Of a DNA stretch of 64,000 nt, positions 40,151 through 50,020 are shown piece after piece (the first letter of the stretch is position 1; the number at the start of each line of letters is the position of its first letter). A model generated the notes under the pieces. The model was given only the letters and a program-made list of their open reading frames with translations. It searched no databases and was not told the origin of the DNA. The position numbers and the translations under genes were made by a program. Source of the DNA: Ditibartonella apihabitans (lineage in GTDB: Bacteria; Pseudomonadota; Alphaproteobacteria; Rhizobiales; Rhizobiaceae). The stretch lies in assembly GCF_002007485.1 (NCBI RefSeq), contig NZ_CP015820.1:1736001-1800000 (forward strand), in the 5' to 3' direction.

Positions 40151-40472
40151 TTATTTTTTTGTAAAAAGTTCCTGATAAACTTCGTCAATCGAGCTTGCTT
40201 CTTTATCGAGTGGAAAGTCTTTCTGCACATGCTCCAAGGCTTTTTCGCCCATGGCAATGGTCTTTTCAGGGTCTGCAAGATAAGGCTTTATCGCTTCTGT
40301 CAAAGCTTTGCCATCACCAGCCGGAACGACTGTTCCTGTGCCTTCTGTGACAAGTTCCTTGTAAGCACCCGCATCACTTGCCACAACAGCGGTTTTGGAA
40401 GCCATAGCTTCAAGCGGTGTCAGCCCGAAACCTTCGTTTCTCGATGGGGCAACGTAAAGCGTTACGCGCCGG
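40151..40472. repeat. Direct repeat, right copy (inside lpsB)
   Basis: The partner of 38276-38597; it forms the C-terminal coding part of the intact gene. Confidence 0.9.
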
Positions 40473-41203
40473 TACCAGACGCGTATATCATCAACCTCGC
40501 CCAGAATGAGAATGCGCTTTTGAAGACCGGCAGCAGCAATTTTGCGCTCCAGTTCTTTTTCAAAATCTTTGTGTTCGGCAGTGGTGCGGCCGGTAATAAT
40601 GGCTGTCCAGTCAGGATAATGTGGCAACAATTCGATCATCGCATCGACAAAAAGATCGGTTCCCTTCTGGTGGCGAACCCGCCCGAAACAACCGACCGCA
40701 TATTTGCCTGGAAGTTTTGTCGATTGGAATGTATCTTCAAATGTTGCAGGCGGGGTAAACCGGTCAAGGTCTATGCCATGCATGATAACCCGATACGGCA
40801 CCTCAAGAAACGAGCCGGAACGGGCACTTGTTGCAATAACCCTGTCCATTCTTCTGATAAGCCAATTGGTAAAAGGCTTATGATGGCGTTGGGCAGCAGA
40901 GGTAAAAATAAGCTTCAACTTCATGTGCAAGAGGTCACGCAGAAGAATACCCGCCACCATTTCGACATTGCGCCGCGCATGCCAGATACGAAACGGTTTT
41001 CCATCAGGCCGTTTCCAGAGTTTCAACAAGCTTGGATAGCCGAGCGAGGGCAAATTATCCGGTAATCCCGGTCCGATGGTGGATATGCGTATGCCTTTTT
41101 TACGTTGCAACGGAATGAGTTGCACAATTGTCGATGTCACACCCGACAAACGTTTTTTGAAATTGGGCGCAATAACGTCCGTTTCATCAATCGACACACG
41201 CAT
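40151..41203 (-). CDS. lpsB: LPS core glycosyltransferase LpsB/LpcC (GT4)
   Basis: A 350-residue GT-B glycosyltransferase, family 4. The N-domain has VIAPNFKKRLSGVTSTI and TIGPGLPDNLPSL; the C-domain has VGCFGRVRHQKGTDLFVDAM (about 190-210) and the donor-binding EX7E-type stretch SRNEGFGLTPLEAMAS (about 271-286). It matches S. meliloti LpsB and R. leguminosarum LpcC, which add mannose to Kdo in the LPS core at the inner membrane. It follows greA by 11 nt on the same strand, the same order as in rhizobia. Its 3' end is duplicated at 38276-38597. Confidence 0.9.
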   Translation of the reverse strand: MRVSIDETDVIAPNFKKRLSGVTSTIVQLIPLQRKKGIRISTIGPGLPDNLPSLGYPSLLKLWKRPDGKPFRIWHARRNVEMVAGILLRDLLHMKLKLIFTSAAQRHHKPFTNWLIRRMDRVIATSARSGSFLEVPYRVIMHGIDLDRFTPPATFEDTFQSTKLPGKYAVGCFGRVRHQKGTDLFVDAMIELLPHYPDWTAIITGRTTAEHKDFEKELERKIAAAGLQKRILILGEVDDIRVWYRRVTLYVAPSRNEGFGLTPLEAMASKTAVVASDAGAYKELVTEGTGTVVPAGDGKALTEAIKPYLADPEKTIAMGEKALEHVQKDFPLDKEASSIDEVYQELFTKK

Positions 41204-41214
41204 AGAACAACCGA

Positions 41215-41688
41215 TCAGATAAACTCGATGGATAAAATCTCGTAAGAGCGCGAACCACCCGGTGCATTCACTTCGATAGAATCGCCCTTTTCCTTGCCGA
41301 TCAAAGCACGGGCAATCGGCGAAGATATAGAGATTTTGCCCAATTTTACTTCGGCTTCCTGTTCACCAACAATCTGATAGGTTTTTTCCTCTTCGGTGTC
41401 TTCGTCAATCAACTTGACGGTAGCACCGAATTTGACTTTGTCTCCGGTGAGTTTGGAAACGTCGATCACTTCGGCACAGGTAACATAGTCTTCAAGTTCG
41501 GCAATACGACCTTCATTATGACTTTGGGCTTCTTTGGCAGCATGATATTCGGCGTTTTCCGAAAGATCGCCATGGCCCCTCGCTTCGGCGATTGCTTCAA
41601 TGATACGGGGGCGTTCTTCGTGTTGACGCCAGTGAAGCTCTTTTTTCAACTTTTCATAGCTTCCGGTCGTCATCGGATATTTTTCCAT
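41215..41688 (-). CDS. greA: Transcription elongation factor GreA
   Basis: A 157-residue GreA. The N-terminal coiled-coil has the acidic tip [18 protein letters not shown] (about 38-55), which enters the RNA polymerase channel and triggers cleavage of backtracked RNA, and the C-terminal FKBP-like domain has [23 protein letters not shown] (about 122-144). The length is standard. AGGATACGATT precedes the ATG. It forms a unit with lpsB. Confidence 0.97.
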   Translation of the reverse strand: MEKYPMTTGSYEKLKKELHWRQHEERPRIIEAIAEARGHGDLSENAEYHAAKEAQSHNEGRIAELEDYVTCAEVIDVSKLTGDKVKFGATVKLIDEDTEEEKTYQIVGEQEAEVKLGKISISSPIARALIGKEKGDSIEVNAPGGSRSYEILSIEFI

Positions 41689-42030
41689 AATCGTATCCTT
41701 TCCTTCCCGCGTTTTTGCGTCGAAAACAAAAAGAAACGGCTTCCGGAACTCCTCCCGGAACCCGTCTCTAAACTTTTAGCTTTCTATTATATAGCATAGG
41801 AAAAAGATTTTTCATCCAAAAATTTGTTTTGCTGCCACCTGTAAAAATCTGCTTTTCCTACCTAAATTAAAAGCGACTAACGAAAGTATCGGAAATATAA
41901 TTTTCTTAACAAAACTTGATTGTGGATTAATTTGTAACACTTCCGCTCTGCTGCAATTTAGCTTAATTTGTCAATCAATAGTCGGTGAAGATAACTCCAA
42001 GACAAATATCCCCCTAAACTTGAGGGCAAA
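41689..42030. other. Divergent intergenic region
   Basis: Holds the greA promoter and that of the SH3 protein gene. No gene seen. Confidence 0.5.
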
Positions 42031-42900
42031 ATGAAGAAAACACTCGGTTCCTTGCTGTTTGGTACGTTTTTATTGACGACACAGTCAGCATTGGCATTGG
42101 ACGCTCTGGTAACTGCCCCGTTGAATTTCAGAGATGGTCCGAGCGTAGCCTTTGCCATTCGTGGCACCATCCCCGCCGGTTCGATAGTCGGTGTACGAGG
42201 ATGTTCCGGCAATTGGTGCCAAATCAATTATGGTCCGCGTATCGGTTGGGCTTCGGCTACCTATCTTGCTTTTCGCGATGGTAGAGCTGTTTATGACAGC
42301 TATAATCGCCCCTCTTATCCGTCATATTCTTCTCCGACATATAATGTGATTATCGGTGACGGTTATTATTATGATGATGACTGGTATTATCGTCGTTATC
42401 ATCGTCGTCGTCATTGGCATGATGGCCATCGGCCACCTCCGCCGCCATTGAGGCCGGGACCGGGCTATCCTCCGCCTCCGCCTCCTCCGCATGGAAGACC
42501 GGGGCTGCCGCCGCCATTGAGGCCCGGTCCGGGCTATCCTCCTCCTTCCCATGGAAGACCGGATAGGCCACCGTCACATGCCAGTGAGGGATTGCCGCCC
42601 CCATACAGGCCGGGACCGGACACGCCCCCTTCTCATGAAAGACCGGCCGAACGACCATCTCATGGTAATGAGGGACTGCCACCTCCATATAGACCGGAGT
42701 CAAGTGCTCCTCCGTCACCTCCTCCTGCGCCTGAAAGACCGGCTGAACCTCCGTCTCATGGGAATGGGGGACTGCCACCACCATATAGACCGGAGCCAAG
42801 CGCTCCTCCGTCACCTCCTCCTGCGCCTGAAAGACCGGCTGAACCTCCGTCTCATGGGAATGGGGGACTGCCGCCTCCTTATACCGGTCCGGATAAGTGA
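42031..42900 (+). CDS. Secreted SH3-domain protein with proline-rich repeats
   Basis: A 289-residue protein with a signal peptide (about 1-23, ending SALA), a bacterial SH3 domain (about 24-90: LNFRDGPSVAFAIRGTIPAGSIV, WCQINYGPRIGWASATYL), a Tyr/Asp/His/Arg-rich linker (about 105-135), and a C-terminal half built of Pro-rich repeats of the type GLPPPYRP...PPSHG. Two consecutive 32-residue units are almost identical, reflecting a 96-bp DNA duplication. SH3b domains often bind peptidoglycan, so a cell-envelope role is likely; the exact function is unknown. TTGAGGGCAAA precedes the ATG. It is a single gene. Confidence 0.85.
   Translation: MKKTLGSLLFGTFLLTTQSALALDALVTAPLNFRDGPSVAFAIRGTIPAGSIVGVRGCSGNWCQINYGPRIGWASATYLAFRDGRAVYDSYNRPSYPSYSSPTYNVIIGDGYYYDDDWYYRRYHRRRHWHDGHRPPPPPLRPGPGYPPPPPPPHGRPGLPPPLRPGPGYPPPSHGRPDRPPSHASEGLPPPYRPGPDTPPSHERPAERPSHGNEGLPPPYRPESSAPPSPPPAPERPAEPPSHGNGGLPPPYRPEPSAPPSPPPAPERPAEPPSHGNGGLPPPYTGPDK
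42691..42882 (+). repeat. 96-bp tandem repeat within the SH3 protein gene
   Basis: The unit starting AGACCGGAG at 42691 recurs at 42787, with only a couple of substitutions in the second copy. Earlier, more diverged Pro-rich units lie upstream. Confidence 0.9.
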
Positions 42901-43568
42901 CCGCACGAGCGTGTTTTCCAAGAAATATCCTTCCGGTCGCGTAGCCGATACGCGGCCGGTTTTTATATGTTTTAACAATAGTTTCCGCTATTTTCAGAAA
43001 TATCGGTCGCATTTTTTTGCGTTCGGGACTGCCCGCTTTTCACTTTTCGCACCGACAATTTTTTCAAATTTCAATCAGTGCATGAAAAAGAAGTTTGAAA
43101 GAAAACCCAATGTACAATCCCGTTTGAACCGAAACATCATTCCATGAACTGAACTCAAAATTTTTATCATAACCGACATATCGGTTTTCATGTCTGATCA
43201 GTGGCATTTGCATAGCATTCCGTCAGTTTTAACGCTTTAATCGAGCGGGAAATTCTTGCCTTTATGAATATCGGTAGTGATTACTTTTCTCAAATTATTG
43301 GATAGTCACCCCTCGCCCGAGCCTTGGCTCAGTTCCGGACAAAAGTGAACTCCTGTCAAAAATTCTCGAAAAGCAATTTCCAAGATCATTTTCAGGCAAT
43401 AATCCGGCAACGAGCCCATGAACCACACGAAAAGCCCGACCAAAAACGTTAATCCCGACTAAAGACGATAATATTGTACAAATTGACAACAAACGATAGT
43501 GTATAAACTGCCGACAAACTTCGCCTCATCTCTTTTATTTTTTTGTTGAATTACCATATTGACTTATC
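42901..43568. other. Intergenic before uvrB, no gene seen
   Basis: About 670 nt. The SH3 gene frame has no good terminator here. I could not place a LexA box. Open frames are short. Confidence 0.5.
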
Positions 43569-46316
43569 ATGACGTCATCAGCCAAAAATCAACAGTCCAA
43601 GGAAGTAAAAAAACCGGCCAGAAAAACTCGGCAAACAACCGGCAAATCTGCCGAAGCCGGGTCGATTGCCGATTGGGCTGCAGATATTGAAAAATCAGCC
43701 GTAAAGCCTGTCAAAAAACCGGTAAAAGTCAAAAAAGCCTCGACAAAGGGAGCGCGGACAGCGCGCGGCACTTCGATTGGTGGCAAGGCAACAGCCAAAC
43801 AGCGTGCTGCCGCCGGTCTTAATCCCGTGGCGGGACTTGATGTCGGGCTTGAAGACGCGTCAAAAATTTCCACCGGTGGTGCAACTGCGACCGTAGAGGC
43901 ATTGTCCAAGCTCATTTCTTCGGGCAATCCGCTGTTTAAAAATGGCAAATTGTGGACACCACATCGTCCTGTCCGTCCGGAAAAGTCGGAAGGCGGAATT
44001 CCGTTCAAAATGGAAACGCCATTTCTTCCCTCCGGTGACCAACCAACTGCAATCAAAGACCTTGTAGAAGGCATCAAAAATGGCGACCGCACACAGGTTC
44101 TCCTCGGTGTGACCGGTTCGGGTAAAACTTATACAATGGCGAAAGTCATCGAGGAGACACAACGCCCTGCCCTTATTCTTGCACCGAACAAAACTCTGGC
44201 TGCACAGCTTTATGGCGAGTTCAAGAATTTCTTTCCGCATAATGCGGTCGAATATTTCGTTTCCTATTATGATTATTATCAGCCGGAAGCCTATGTGCCG
44301 CGCTCCGACACCTATATAGAAAAAGAATCGTCGATCAATGAACAGATAGACCGGATGCGCCATGCGGCAACCCGTGCGGTTCTTGAGCGTGATGATGTTA
44401 TTATCGTCGCTTCTGTTTCCTGCATTTACGGTATCGGTTCGGTCGAAACCTATACGGCAATGACATTCCAGATGCAGGTAGGCGACCATCTCGACCAGCG
44501 CCAGCTTCTTGCCGATCTTGTTGCACAACAATATCGCCGGCAGGACATCAATTTCGTGCGCGGCTCGTTTCGCGTAAGAGGCGACACAATCGAAATATTC
44601 CCTGCCCACCTGGAAGATCGTGCATGGAGGATTTCCCTGTTCGGTGACGAGATTGACGCAATTACCGAATTCGACCCGCTGACGGGGCAAAAAACCGGTG
44701 ATTTGAAATCGGTTAAAATTTACGCCAATTCACACTATGTCACGCCGCGTCCGACACTTAATCAGGCCATCAAATCCATAAAAATAGAGCTTCGTGACCG
44801 TTTGGCGGAATTGAACAAGGCGGGGCGGCTTCTCGAAGCCCAAAGGCTGGAGCAGCGTACCACATTCGATCTTGAAATGTTGGAAGCAACCGGAAGCTGT
44901 GCCGGCATTGAAAATTATTCGCGTTATTTGACAGGTCGCCAACCGGGTGAACCGCCGCCGACCATGTTTGAATATATTCCTGATAATGCCATTATCTTTA
45001 CCGATGAAAGCCATGTCACCATTCCGCAAATCGGCGGTATGTATCGTGGCGACTTCCGTCGTAAAGCAACATTGGCAGAATATGGTTTCAGGCTTCCTTC
45101 CTGCATGGATAACCGTCCTTTGCGTTTCGAGGAATGGGACGCCATGCGCCCGCAAACCATTGCGGTATCGGCAACGCCGGGAGCTTGGGAAATGGAACAG
45201 GCCGGCGGTGTTTTTGCAGAACAGGTCATTCGCCCGACAGGGTTGATAGACCCGCCGGTTGAAGTGCGCCCTGCCCGCAATCAGGTTGACGATGTGCTTG
45301 GTGAAATCCGCAAAACCACCGAAAAGGGTTACCGCAGTCTGGTAACAGTTCTCACCAAACGTATGGCGGAAGATTTGACCGAATATCTCCACGAACAGGG
45401 TATCCGTGTTCGCTATATGCATTCGGATATTGATACATTGGAAAGAATCGAGATTATCCGCGATTTGCGTTTGGGCGCATTCGATGTGCTTGTGGGCATC
45501 AACCTTCTGCGCGAAGGGCTTGATATTCCCGAATGCGGTTTTGTTGCCATTCTTGACGCCGACAAGGAAGGATTTTTGCGTTCGGAAACGTCGCTTATCC
45601 AGACAATCGGTCGTGCTGCAAGAAATGTCGATGGCCGTGTTATCCTTTATGCCGATAACAAAACCGGCTCTATGGAAAGAGCACTGGCAGAAACCGAACG
45701 CCGTCGCGAAAAACAGCAGGCTTATAATATCGAGCACCACATCACACCATCAAGCGTGAAGAAGAATATCGCCGATATTCTCGATTCGGTTTACGAGCGC
45801 GACCATGTTCGCGCCGATATTTCCGAATTCGCCGAGGCTGGCAATATGGTTGGGAACAACCTTGCTGCCCATATCGAACATCTGGAAAAATTGATGCGCG
45901 ACGCGGCCGCCGATCTCGATTTCGAGGAAGCGGCAAAATTGCGCGACGAGATCAAGCGCTTGCAGCAGACGGAGCTTGCCATTTCCGATGATCCGCTCAC
46001 ACGAAATGTCGAAAAGACCATTGAAAGCGGCGAGCTATCACGCGACAAGGCCAATAAAAAGGGGCTCTTTGCTAAACCCGACCTTGACCATATGGGACCG
46101 AATATGGACGTAGGCATTCTCCAAACGAACCCGAAAAGCGGAAAATTCAGAAAAAATACGCTTGATGAAATGACGGTGAAACGCACTGAAGTCCCATTAG
46201 GCGAAAGTGCAAAACCGATCAAACGCGAGCGTATCGGGCTGGGCTCATTTGAAGACCCTGTAGAAGTCGCACGCAAACGCCGCCGTCCCGGAAAAACCGG
46301 AAGACCCGGTCATTAA
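43569..46316 (+). CDS. uvrB: Excinuclease ABC subunit UvrB
   Basis: UvrB is the damage-verifying helicase-like core of nucleotide excision repair. In this 915-residue protein the conserved part begins near 146 ([17 protein letters not shown]); Walker A is GVTGSGKT (180-187), the beta-hairpin that probes DNA is [12 protein letters not shown] (about 232-243), DEAD-like [10 protein letters not shown] lies near 477, motif V/VI are near [13 protein letters not shown] and QTIGRAARN, and a UVR domain for UvrC binding ([13 protein letters not shown]) is near 780. There is a Lys/Ala-rich N-terminal extension of about 145 residues and a basic C-terminal tail of about 110 that E. coli UvrB (673) lacks; similar extensions occur in this order. 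No clear Shine-Dalgarno precedes the ATG. Confidence 0.97.
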   Translation: MTSSAKNQQSKEVKKPARKTRQTTGKSAEAGSIADWAADIEKSAVKPVKKPVKVKKASTKGARTARGTSIGGKATAKQRAAAGLNPVAGLDVGLEDASKISTGGATATVEALSKLISSGNPLFKNGKLWTPHRPVRPEKSEGGIPFKMETPFLPSGDQPTAIKDLVEGIKNGDRTQVLLGVTGSGKTYTMAKVIEETQRPALILAPNKTLAAQLYGEFKNFFPHNAVEYFVSYYDYYQPEAYVPRSDTYIEKESSINEQIDRMRHAATRAVLERDDVIIVASVSCIYGIGSVETYTAMTFQMQVGDHLDQRQLLADLVAQQYRRQDINFVRGSFRVRGDTIEIFPAHLEDRAWRISLFGDEIDAITEFDPLTGQKTGDLKSVKIYANSHYVTPRPTLNQAIKSIKIELRDRLAELNKAGRLLEAQRLEQRTTFDLEMLEATGSCAGIENYSRYLTGRQPGEPPPTMFEYIPDNAIIFTDESHVTIPQIGGMYRGDFRRKATLAEYGFRLPSCMDNRPLRFEEWDAMRPQTIAVSATPGAWEMEQAGGVFAEQVIRPTGLIDPPVEVRPARNQVDDVLGEIRKTTEKGYRSLVTVLTKRMAEDLTEYLHEQGIRVRYMHSDIDTLERIEIIRDLRLGAFDVLVGINLLREGLDIPECGFVAILDADKEGFLRSETSLIQTIGRAARNVDGRVILYADNKTGSMERALAETERRREKQQAYNIEHHITPSSVKKNIADILDSVYERDHVRADISEFAEAGNMVGNNLAAHIEHLEKLMRDAAADLDFEEAAKLRDEIKRLQQTELAISDDPLTRNVEKTIESGELSRDKANKKGLFAKPDLDHMGPNMDVGILQTNPKSGKFRKNTLDEMTVKRTEVPLGESAKPIKRERIGLGSFEDPVEVARKRRRPGKTGRPGH

Positions 46317-46340
46317 AGTATATCTACAGCATGTGATCGG

Positions 46341-46420
46341 GGCATCATTGTGGTACGGGCAATATGTGATAAAGACATCATATGATACGGTGGCATAAGT
46401 GCATCATGTGATACGCTGTG
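46341..46420. repeat. Imperfect repeats CATCATNTGATACG
   Basis: CATCATTGTGGTACG, CATCATATGATACG and CATCATGTGATACG follow one another at spacings of about 25-35 nt downstream of uvrB. The cores (ATCATNTGAT) are palindromic. Role unknown. Confidence 0.45.
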
Positions 46421-47469
46421 AGAGTGCCATCTTGTGAAGTCCGTACCCCCGTTTCAGTCTACTATGAAACGGGGATGCTATCTCAACCACATGCGATTTT
46501 ATCGGTCCCGCTGCCACGGGGGGAGATTCTCCCACATTTTTAGCAATATTTATTCGGCTGCCAATCGGCATTATTGCAATCTAGCCCCATCATTCAAATG
46601 CTTCCTCTACCTTCCGATGTGGCCTGCATTATTGCGATGCAGTTCACTTTATTGCGATACGGGTCGCGCCGGATAAAATGAATAGCGAGCTATTTTCATA
46701 ACAAAATTCAAAATAAACCGGTAAAACGTGTTTTATAGAAAGAAAGAGAGGTTTTTTGGAATAAAAAAGTCCTTTTTATAAAATTCAAGACGAATACTTA
46801 TTCCGACAAGATGATATTCAAAAAAAATTGTCCACGAAGACCGGAAAGCGCATAATCTTTTTATATATCATTGTTTTTGTTGTGTTTTTCTTATCTATAT
46901 AAAATGTCATCATTTTCCATATATTGCTGTCAATCTTCCGTTAAAGCAATTTTTGTCCGAACAAAAAGTAAGATATGACATTTTTTTCATAAAAAATAAC
47001 AACCCTTTATAACTTCAAAAAAACAGCAATTTTCCGGCGCTCCCTCAAGAAAAAGAGGGCGTGAAAAGGTTTTTCCGTGGCAGAATTCTGCTCTTGTCGG
47101 ACATGTTATTGAACATGTTCCACAAAAAACTTTCAATCGGTTTATACAACAGTTACACTTTCAATTTTCAACATTTAAAAGAATAAATTTATAAAAACAC
47201 TTGCAAAATTCAAGAATTTAATCCAATCTATATAGGTTCGGGCATTTTACGAACATTGGAAGACTATTAACAGGCGTGCCAAGACCGCTATAAGTTTTGG
47301 GCTGGTAACAATGCGACATCCGGTTTTAACCGGTGCCGTGAACCATTGAAAAATGGAATTTATTGGCTGATGCTGTGTTGTAACCGGTAAATAGAGTGCT
47401 TTCCAGACTTCAAGAACTGCCTGCATGGTGCCGTTTGCGCATGGTGCGTGGAGCGGTGTTTATTATTAG

Positions 47470-47485
47470 ACCTGTTGTTACAGGT
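47470..47485 (+). promoter_or_regulatory. Leader hairpin before csp ribosome site
   Basis: ACCTGT/ACAGGT stem with a 4-nt loop, 8 nt before the GAGG of the cold-shock gene. It may form part of a temperature-responsive leader. Confidence 0.4.
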
Positions 47486-47506
47486 AACTGAATGAGGAAA
47501 CATTCT

Positions 47507-47722
47507 ATGGCACAGACCGGGGAAGTAAAGTTTTTTAACAACGACAAAGGTTTCGGTTTTATCAAGCCGGATGATGGTGGCGCAGACATTTTTGTGCACA
47601 TCTCTGCTGTTCAGGCTTCAGGCCTGACAGGGCTTACCGATGCTCAGAAAGTATCTTTTGATACCGAACCTGACCGTCGTGGCAAGGGCCCTAAGGCCGT
47701 GAATATCACTATCATCGGCTAA
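47507..47722 (+). CDS. Cold-shock protein (CspA family), second copy
   Basis: A 71-residue cold-shock domain with RNP1 GFGFIK and RNP2 IFVHIS, opening MAQTGEVKFFNND. It differs from the copy at 26456 mainly at the ends (C-terminal KGPKAVNITIIG). GAGGAAA lies 7 nt before the ATG at 47507. The long untranslated leader upstream and the terminator at 47776 are usual for csp genes. Confidence 0.95.
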   Translation: MAQTGEVKFFNNDKGFGFIKPDDGGADIFVHISAVQASGLTGLTDAQKVSFDTEPDRRGKGPKAVNITIIG

Positions 47723-47775
47723 GTTTTATTGGTCAAGTTTTATCGGCCGGTTTTAAGCCGGTTGGTTTTTTGAAG

Positions 47776-47801
47776 CCGGGTTTTATAACCCGGTTTTTTT
47801 T
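47776..47801 (+). terminator. Rho-independent terminator after csp (second copy)
   Basis: CCGGGTT/AACCCGG stem with a 4-nt loop and a run of eight T. Confidence 0.9.
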
Positions 47802-47954
47802 GCTCATGACTTGTAACAAAAAAATATAAATTGTGATGGAAAAAAAGAATGAATATTTTATTTACCATAAGAAAGTCATAAGCTTCGTTCAGGCTGTGTT
47901 CAGAAAATCAGCTATAGAATTGTTTTCATGAAGCGAATTCAAAGGAGTTCAACC

Positions 47955-48425
47955 ATGAAGAATTTTGCAAAATTGGCAATGCTTTCTGCCGTTTCGGCAG
48001 TGATGGTTGTGGCCCCGCTTGCCGGTGCATCGGCTCACGATCATTATTGGCATGGTCCGGGATATTGGGATGGCCCGCGTTATTGGGATCATCACCATCA
48101 TCATCACGGCCATGGAGATGCTGTCGCTGCCGGTGTCGTCGGCCTTGCAGCCGGTGCGCTAATTGGCAGCGCCTTGTCACAACCCGCCCAGCCTCAGGTC
48201 ATCTATCAGGCTCCGCCGCCACCGGCCTATTATCCGGCTGCCCCGAGATATTATCAGCCAGCTCGTCCTTACTATCCGCCGGCACCGACTGCCTATAAGC
48301 CGGTTTATCAGCCATGGACTCCCGGTTGGCGTAGTTATTGTGCCTCGAAATACCGGTCATTCAATCCGCGTACCGGTACCTATCGTGGCATTGATGGCCT
48401 CAACCATTTTTGCAATGCCAACTGA
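47955..48425 (+). CDS. BA14K-family secreted protein
   Basis: A 156-residue protein with a signal peptide (about 1-28, ending GASA), a His/Trp/Gly/Tyr-rich stretch (HDHYWHGPGYWDG and a run of six His), a hydrophobic glycine-rich helix (AAGVVGLAAGALIGSAL, about 55-71), a Pro/Tyr-rich linker, and the C-terminal BA14K motif SYCASKYRSFNPRTGTYRG with two cysteines. BA14K of Brucella is an immunoreactive protein with lectin-like activity reported; function in this organism is unknown. AAGGAG lies 8 nt before the ATG at 47955, which I prefer over the frame's earlier ATG at 47928. A decayed copy follows. Confidence 0.9.
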   Translation: MKNFAKLAMLSAVSAVMVVAPLAGASAHDHYWHGPGYWDGPRYWDHHHHHHGHGDAVAAGVVGLAAGALIGSALSQPAQPQVIYQAPPPPAYYPAAPRYYQPARPYYPPAPTAYKPVYQPWTPGWRSYCASKYRSFNPRTGTYRGIDGLNHFCNAN

Positions 48426-48448
48426 TTTGAAGGCATTCATCATTTGAA

Positions 48449-48479
48449 AAATACCCGGCCGTGTGTCGGGTATTTTTTT
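48449..48479 (+). terminator. Rho-independent terminator after BA14K gene
   Basis: AAATACCCG pairs with CGGGTATTT, followed by further T. Confidence 0.88.
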
Positions 48480-48631
48480 AAGGTCAATATATTTCGAGAA
48501 AGAGCGCCACCTTGCTTCTCTTTGCACCCAGCAAAGAACAATTGATCAGGATGACGCAATCGTTTCTGAGGTTGTGCCATTTGAAGCGTAGAAGATGATC
48601 TACATAGAAAATTATCCGCTTCCCTCAGTCT

Positions 48632-48905
48632 TCCCGCTGCCGGCCCATTATCCGGCTGGCCTCAAGCTTTTATTCGCCAGCTCGTCTTTACTATCCGCCC
48701 GCTCCTCTTCATTGTCCGTCGGCATGGGCTGCCTATAAGCCGGTCTATCAGCCGTGAAATGCCAGTTGGCGTCGTTACTCAGCCTCGAAATTCCGCTTAT
48801 TCAATCCGCGTAACCGTAATTCACGGGGCGCGCGCGCACGAGGGTGCGCGTTATGGCTTCAAGCGTTTTTGCAATGTCAACCGATTTGAAGGCATTCGTC
48901 ATTTA
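48632..48905 (+). pseudogene. Decayed tandem copy of the BA14K gene (3' half)
   Basis: Parallel to 48210-48445, this stretch repeats CATTATCCGGCTG, CCAGCTCGTC, CTGCCTATAAGCCGGT, ATTCAATCCGCGTA, TTTTTGCAATG and even the 3' flank GATTTGAAGGCATTC. Stops (for example TGA where the intact gene has TGG in the PWTP segment), indels and a GC-rich insert (CGCGCGCGCACGAGGG) break the frame. The 5' half and promoter are missing. Confidence 0.85.
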
Positions 48906-49375
48906 AATTATATCCGGTAAATTATATCCGGCGTTGTACAGTTTATTTTGACGATTTTAAAAATCCGGAGACACTCTCGGTCTTGAAACTCTAAGGATTA
49001 ACAATATTAGTATTCTGAAAGAGCCATTAAGCAAGATAGGAAGCTTTGGCCGGTGAAAGCTGCGATCGAAAATATCTCAAAAGAAATTATCGTCAATTGG
49101 ACGTGGAAAAGGAAAGGCCATTTGGTCTACCAAATTGACCAACCTTTTATTGGTACCGACAAAACTGTTTCTTTTGCCAATCCGGATTATCAATGAACCG
49201 GTTTCCTCTGCTTCTTAAGAGGAATAGAACTGAGGCTTTCGAATGTGCCGGTTACCGATTTGATGTGGCGCGATAGTCTTTCATGCACATGGAATTAAAA
49301 GGGCAAAAGCAATGATTGGCAGAAGCTGTTTCAAGACTTTTGGCCACCACCGCCACCCTTCTCACTTTTTCTCGC
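48906..49375. other. Intergenic, no gene seen
   Basis: Between the BA14K remnant and the MBL gene. A short direct repeat AAATTATATCCGG occurs at about 48905-48930. No domain in any frame that I could recognise. Confidence 0.5.
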
Positions 49376-50020
49376 TCAAATATCTTGCAAAAACGGATTA
49401 TGGCGCTTTTCTTCTCCGATTGTGCTCATATCTCCGTGTCCGCTGATGAAAGTTACGTCATCGCCCAATGGCAAAACCTTTTCTTTTAGCGAACGGATAA
49501 GATCCGGATATGAACAGAAAGGAAAATCTGTCCTTCCGATCGAATTGTGGAAAAGCACATCGCCAACAAGCGCCAATTTTACTTCCGCATTGAAATAGAT
49601 AACGTGACCGGGTGCATGACCGGGCGTGTGAAAGACTTCGAATTTATGGCCGCCACAATCGAGAATTTCGCCTTCTTCAAGCCAACGGTCGGGAGTGCAA
49701 TTTCGAATGCCTGTCATCCGGTAAGAACGGGCTTTTTCAACCAGATTTTCCATAAGCGGTTTGTCAGCAATATTGGAGCCGATGATAGGAACATTCAAGT
49801 TTTCCTTTGCTTCCATTGCTCCCCCCGCATGATCAACATGGCCATGGGTGATCCAGATCGCGCCAACTTTCACACCGGTCTTTTTGATAGCTTCGGCAAT
49901 AAGCGGCCAATCACCACCAGGATCGACAAGCACGCCTTCTTTGGTTTCATCATCATAAAGAAGTGTGCAATTTTGCTGGAAAACCGTTACCGGTATAATT
50001 GTTGCTTTCAAGTTTCCCAT
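49376..50020 (-). CDS. MBL-fold metallo-hydrolase (YcbL/glyoxalase II-like)
   Basis: A 214-residue metallo-beta-lactamase-fold hydrolase. The two-metal site is intact: THGHVDHAGG (58-67), a His in HTPGHAPGH (about 131-139), Asp in LVGDVLFHNSIGRTD (about 151-165) and His in ISGHGDMSTIGEE (about 193-205). The GRTD and GHG-x-T-IG.E segments are those of the YcbL type, which hydrolyses S-lactoylglutathione-like thioesters in some bacteria; the actual substrate is not known here. It is a single gene with GGAAAACCA upstream of the ATG. Confidence 0.92.
   Translation of the reverse strand: MGNLKATIIPVTVFQQNCTLLYDDETKEGVLVDPGGDWPLIAEAIKKTGVKVGAIWITHGHVDHAGGAMEAKENLNVPIIGSNIADKPLMENLVEKARSYRMTGIRNCTPDRWLEEGEILDCGGHKFEVFHTPGHAPGHVIYFNAEVKLALVGDVLFHNSIGRTDFPFCSYPDLIRSLKEKVLPLGDDVTFISGHGDMSTIGEEKRHNPFLQDI

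Larger units (their letters stand above)
46317..47506. other. Long intergenic region before the second csp gene
   Basis: No gene supported. Its left end (46330-46440) has imperfect CATCATNTGATACG repeats. The middle is AT-rich. The last ~230 nt are probably the structured cold-shock leader, with a hairpin at 47470-47485. Confidence 0.5.

Noticed and set aside
48820-48860. GC-rich CGCGCG tract as a possible insertion site or hairpin terminator
   Set aside because: It lies inside the BA14K pseudogene and has no T-run or transposon ends; an indel in decaying sequence explains it.
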